DNA of 7,164 nucleotides from Anaeroplasmataceae bacterium (GTDB lineage: Bacteria > Bacillota_I > Bacilli_A > Acholeplasmatales > Anaeroplasmataceae), in the NCBI GenBank assembly GCA_029050385.1, contig JAIDMV010000093.1, positions 1-7,164 on the forward strand. The letters are read 5' to 3'. Position numbers and translations under genes: made by a program. Below are positions 6,201 to 7,164 of the stretch, piece after piece. The stretch's first letter is position 1. The number at the start of each line of letters is the position of its first letter. The notes under the pieces are model-generated. The model saw only the letters and a program-made list of their open reading frames with translations. It made no database searches and was not told the origin of the DNA.

Positions 6201-7164
6201 AATTCATCCTTTAAGGATAACTCGTAAGCCTCAACTACATAAGTTAAAATCTCTAATAAATCATCCTTTAAAAGAGCATTAGAAGGAAGTTGAATTTCTT
6301 CTACCTCGCGAGCAGAAATAAGGATGGGTGCTTCTAATTGAACAAATTCATCATAAGAAACATTCACTAAAGTACTCAATCCATTTTCAACTAAACTGAA
6401 GGATATCAAAAGTGTACAAGCCTTACCAAGAATTGCCTCTAAGGAAGCTCCTATAGACTCACTTGTAAGAATAAATCCTAAATCATTTAAATTGAATTCA
6501 AAGTCACTACTATCCATACTTGGTAGTTCTAGACTTACCACTGGAGATAAAATTTCCATTGCCTCAGAAATAAAATCATTAATTTCATTTAGCTTTAAGC
6601 AGAAGGTTTGATTAGAAACAGTCAAATAAATAGTATTATCCACTATAATTACACTGATTTGTGCAAGTATGCCAACACCTTCAATCAACAAGCTTCCTGC
6701 AACCTGATAGCCTTCTTCATTCCATAACAAATCAATAGAACCATTTACAGAAATACTTTCTACTTTATCGTTCAATGTAACATCAAGTAAAGCATCTGCA
6801 ATTTCAAAATGAACTGCATTTCCTTTTAAAAGTTCTAACACATAAGAAACATTATCTAATAATACATATAAGTCATCCTTATATAATGTTGCCTGTGGAG
6901 CAATGATTTCTTCATAAGGAATTGTATCTAGAGAAAGAGTGACATTGAATACATTCTCTTGATTTACTCTAAATTCATATCCACTATCTAGCTTAGTATA
7001 GCTTATAACAAGATTTGTAAATAAAGAAACAAATTGACTCAAATCAAGTTCAATGGAATGATCTAACAAGTGAATTGCTTTTGTTAAATCTACAAGTGTG
7101 TCTATTGGTAAAGATGAGTCTGCTTTTTCTAAAGATAAATTAAACTTCTCACATACCACAGAGA
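3251..7164 (-). CDS. Giant repeat-containing surface or secreted protein, 3' part
   Basis: At least 1303 codons, open to the right edge, so the true start and any signal peptide lie outside. Numbering from the GTG codon at 7159 as residue 1 (not a supported start): residues 1-770 are divergent beta-rich repeats with short amphipathic helices. Residues 819-899 form an InlB-like B-repeat (Listeria-Bacteroides repeat type) with the hallmark YYEFKGWYLD and ending FYAKY. Residues 900-1120 contain weaker look-alikes. Residues 1140-1235 resemble BspA-like LRR_5 repeats (VIGASAFF, LETIILHEGLVEIDANAF, LKAVYLPSTLESVAEEAFF). Such modules occur in adhesins and other surface proteins of Bacillota and Bacteroidota. 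The protein has only four cysteines in over 1300 residues, as is common for exported Gram-positive proteins. The C-terminus is a Ser/Val-rich tail ending DVLSN, without LPXTG, hydrophobic anchor or basic tail, so anchoring, if any, must be N-terminal (for example a lipoprotein signal). It has its own terminator. Function is unknown; adhesion or matrix binding is inference. Confidence 0.85.
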   Translation of the reverse strand, partial: SVVCEKFNLSLEKADSSLPIDTLVDLTKAIHLLDHSIELDLSQFVSLFTNLVISYTKLDSGYEFRVNQENVFNVTLSLDTIPYEEIIAPQATLYKDDLYVLLDNVSYVLELLKGNAVHFEIADALLDVTLNDKVESISVNGSIDLLWNEEGYQVAGSLLIEGVGILAQISVIIVDNTIYLTVSNQTFCLKLNEINDFISEAMEILSPVVSLELPSMDSSDFEFNLNDLGFILTSESIGASLEAILGKACTLLISFSLVENGLSTLVNVSYDEFVQLEAPILISAREVEEIQLPSNALLKDDLLEILTYVVEAYELSLKDEFNLSISTSIHTNGEVVATIEGNAYIKLLGNQEFDARLSLIVHEYKDNSQVGWHQLDVQVISLTTMNTLDPSVGMAMFYAIYGNNPDDLNAVIKVKSTYTGIEDLINKVLQLMNLEIPSLSSTTNTSTMDIRSLIEYIHVEKNSLSLGIEANFLFASMLDERQIMHITLTKNQDSKLTGIFADNIYVSYTNTMKYTKLDALEVTLEEGQMEFNVPSAEALQQYYDISEISNLFEALYHNALERTFSISGNVVLKAKVLFTITESIPVKIKVGVEESGEPTVHVHIDMNNLKAGALLASKKTVDVYYYKNYVYIQRTESGSVKRVKVHINEFMDNLVYYLLDFGMGLSDTILKAIEKPVEGDGFIDAAKCINSINIQKDTFEFGLNMGELTDNFNLEDLFISLGTSMVYQKNTDGTMSLVPMIHRINNFEFKMVKVITLSSTDLVLDNIDEEGIYNAIDVSFIESFTEEYNQALDNEGNPLQSDTIYELKNGVWVKASSIEHKVTFDLATTNTKLENQTVAYAKDDVILPPSLDELLEVTLEDGTVKYYEFKGWYLDASYLTLASEEDWIMQDKNRTFYAKYQDITSIVTIESPYHEDIILTSYMGFDISNYLSLYDLASADGKMYRFEGFSYEYDTILEKEVILETVWNEVQFYLIDNQNSYLLSTEDSSSFLSNTYYVPVNVNIGSSTSTIYYGYPGAVLTPSYILNMFSSSFVYNATTNHLELEVFQTISNAYVSTLIDDSLSIMGYIPSSQIEVKGISLEQFADYEINAWVDSYGNYYSWFDILAKSNQNVSYTDFYISTPQKDLTFEINDTAKITGFTFDTTVTTLITPRYVYHNGKAVLVTVIGASAFFGAEETGKLLNKQTVYHHKLETIILHEGLVEIDANAFKNSITLKAVYLPSTLESVAEEAFFMDVTSKAETNQGYASNVKFYVLPGSTINVGNWHAYKWNTIKYNYNSNKVSNSSVEASQSVVESVYDVLSN
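3461..3700 (-). other. BspA-like (LRR_5) leucine-rich segment in the giant protein
   Basis: Residues about 1154-1233 contain the LRR_5 rhythm: VTVIGASAFFG, then LETIILHEGLVEIDANAFKN, then LKAVYLPSTLESVAEEAFF. The I-x-x-x-A-F and L-P-x-x-L elements recur at about 23 residues. With two to three units it is short compared with long BspA arrays and may act as a C-terminal cap or binding module. Confidence 0.7.
4463..4705 (-). other. InlB-like B-repeat domain in the giant protein
   Basis: Residues 819-899 match the consensus shape of the Listeria-Bacteroides repeat: an opening strand HKVTFDL, a central QTVAYAKDDVILPP, the diagnostic EFKGWYLD, and a closing RTFYAKY. These beta-grasp-like modules are typical stalk or binding units of extracellular proteins and support the surface assignment. 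Confidence 0.75.
4856..6880 (-). repeat. About three divergent 205-240-residue protein repeats in the giant protein
   Basis: Residues 94-297, 298-538 and 539-768 (numbered from the GTG at 7159) look like diverged copies of one unit, seen by eye in the protein and not in the DNA. Each begins with a short helix (KDDLYVLLDNVSYVLEL; KDDLLEILTYVVEAYEL; YDISEISNLFEALYHN), followed by alternating beta strands. Then comes a segment like DNTIYLTVSNQTF or KNYVYIQRTESGS, and a second helix (LNEINDFISEAMEIL; TGIEDLINKVLQLM; INEFMDNLVYYLL). The first two copies continue with a matching LELPS or LEIPS turn. Residues 16-93 look like the end of a further copy, so the array probably continues out of the window. 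The alternating helix and beta-sheet pattern recalls LolA/LppX-like lipoprotein folds, but no family is assigned. Confidence 0.5.

Noticed and set aside
7157..7159. GTG at 7159 as the start of the giant protein
   Set aside because: The frame is still open upstream to the window edge (a TCT codon precedes it), no Shine-Dalgarno site or signal peptide is visible, and the repeat pattern appears to begin mid-unit.

Overview
The window is AT-rich DNA with every supported gene on the minus strand. It most likely comes from a low-GC Bacillota (Firmicutes) chromosome. Three things point there: a trmFO-xerC gene pair, purine-rich Shine-Dalgarno sites before the genes, and a very large surface-type protein with an InlB-like B-repeat and BspA-like leucine-rich repeats. 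An Erysipelotrichia-like gut bacterium would fit, but that is inference. The genes use TAA, TGA and TAG as stops. TGA ends trmFO at the residue expected from family length, so the standard bacterial code applies.

In order of transcription (right to left): (1) 7164-3251 is the 3' part of a giant gene, at least 1303 codons, whose start lies outside the window. Its product looks extracellular: divergent beta-rich repeats, a B-repeat module with one or two degenerate copies, and a C-terminal leucine-rich segment. There is no LPXTG motif or C-terminal membrane anchor. (2) 3250-3189 is a compact intergenic region with a rho-independent terminator for the giant gene. It also holds a sigma-A type promoter for the next operon, whose -35 hexamer lies in the tip of the terminator hairpin. 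(3) 3188-331 is a tight three-gene operon: an HD-domain phosphohydrolase, trmFO (folate/FAD-dependent tRNA U54 methylation) and xerC (tyrosine recombinase for chromosome dimer resolution). Junctions are 13 nt and an 8-nt overlap, and the second and third genes each have a Shine-Dalgarno site at or inside the end of the gene before. (4) 330-258 is a short intergenic region with an extended -10 promoter. (5) 257-1 is the 5' part of a small lipoprotein gene running off the left edge.

The central operon is housekeeping. The genes on both sides encode exported products and look like separate transcription units. I see no RNA gene, insertion sequence, CRISPR array, phage gene or defence system. The least explained object is the repeat-containing N-terminal half of the giant surface protein.
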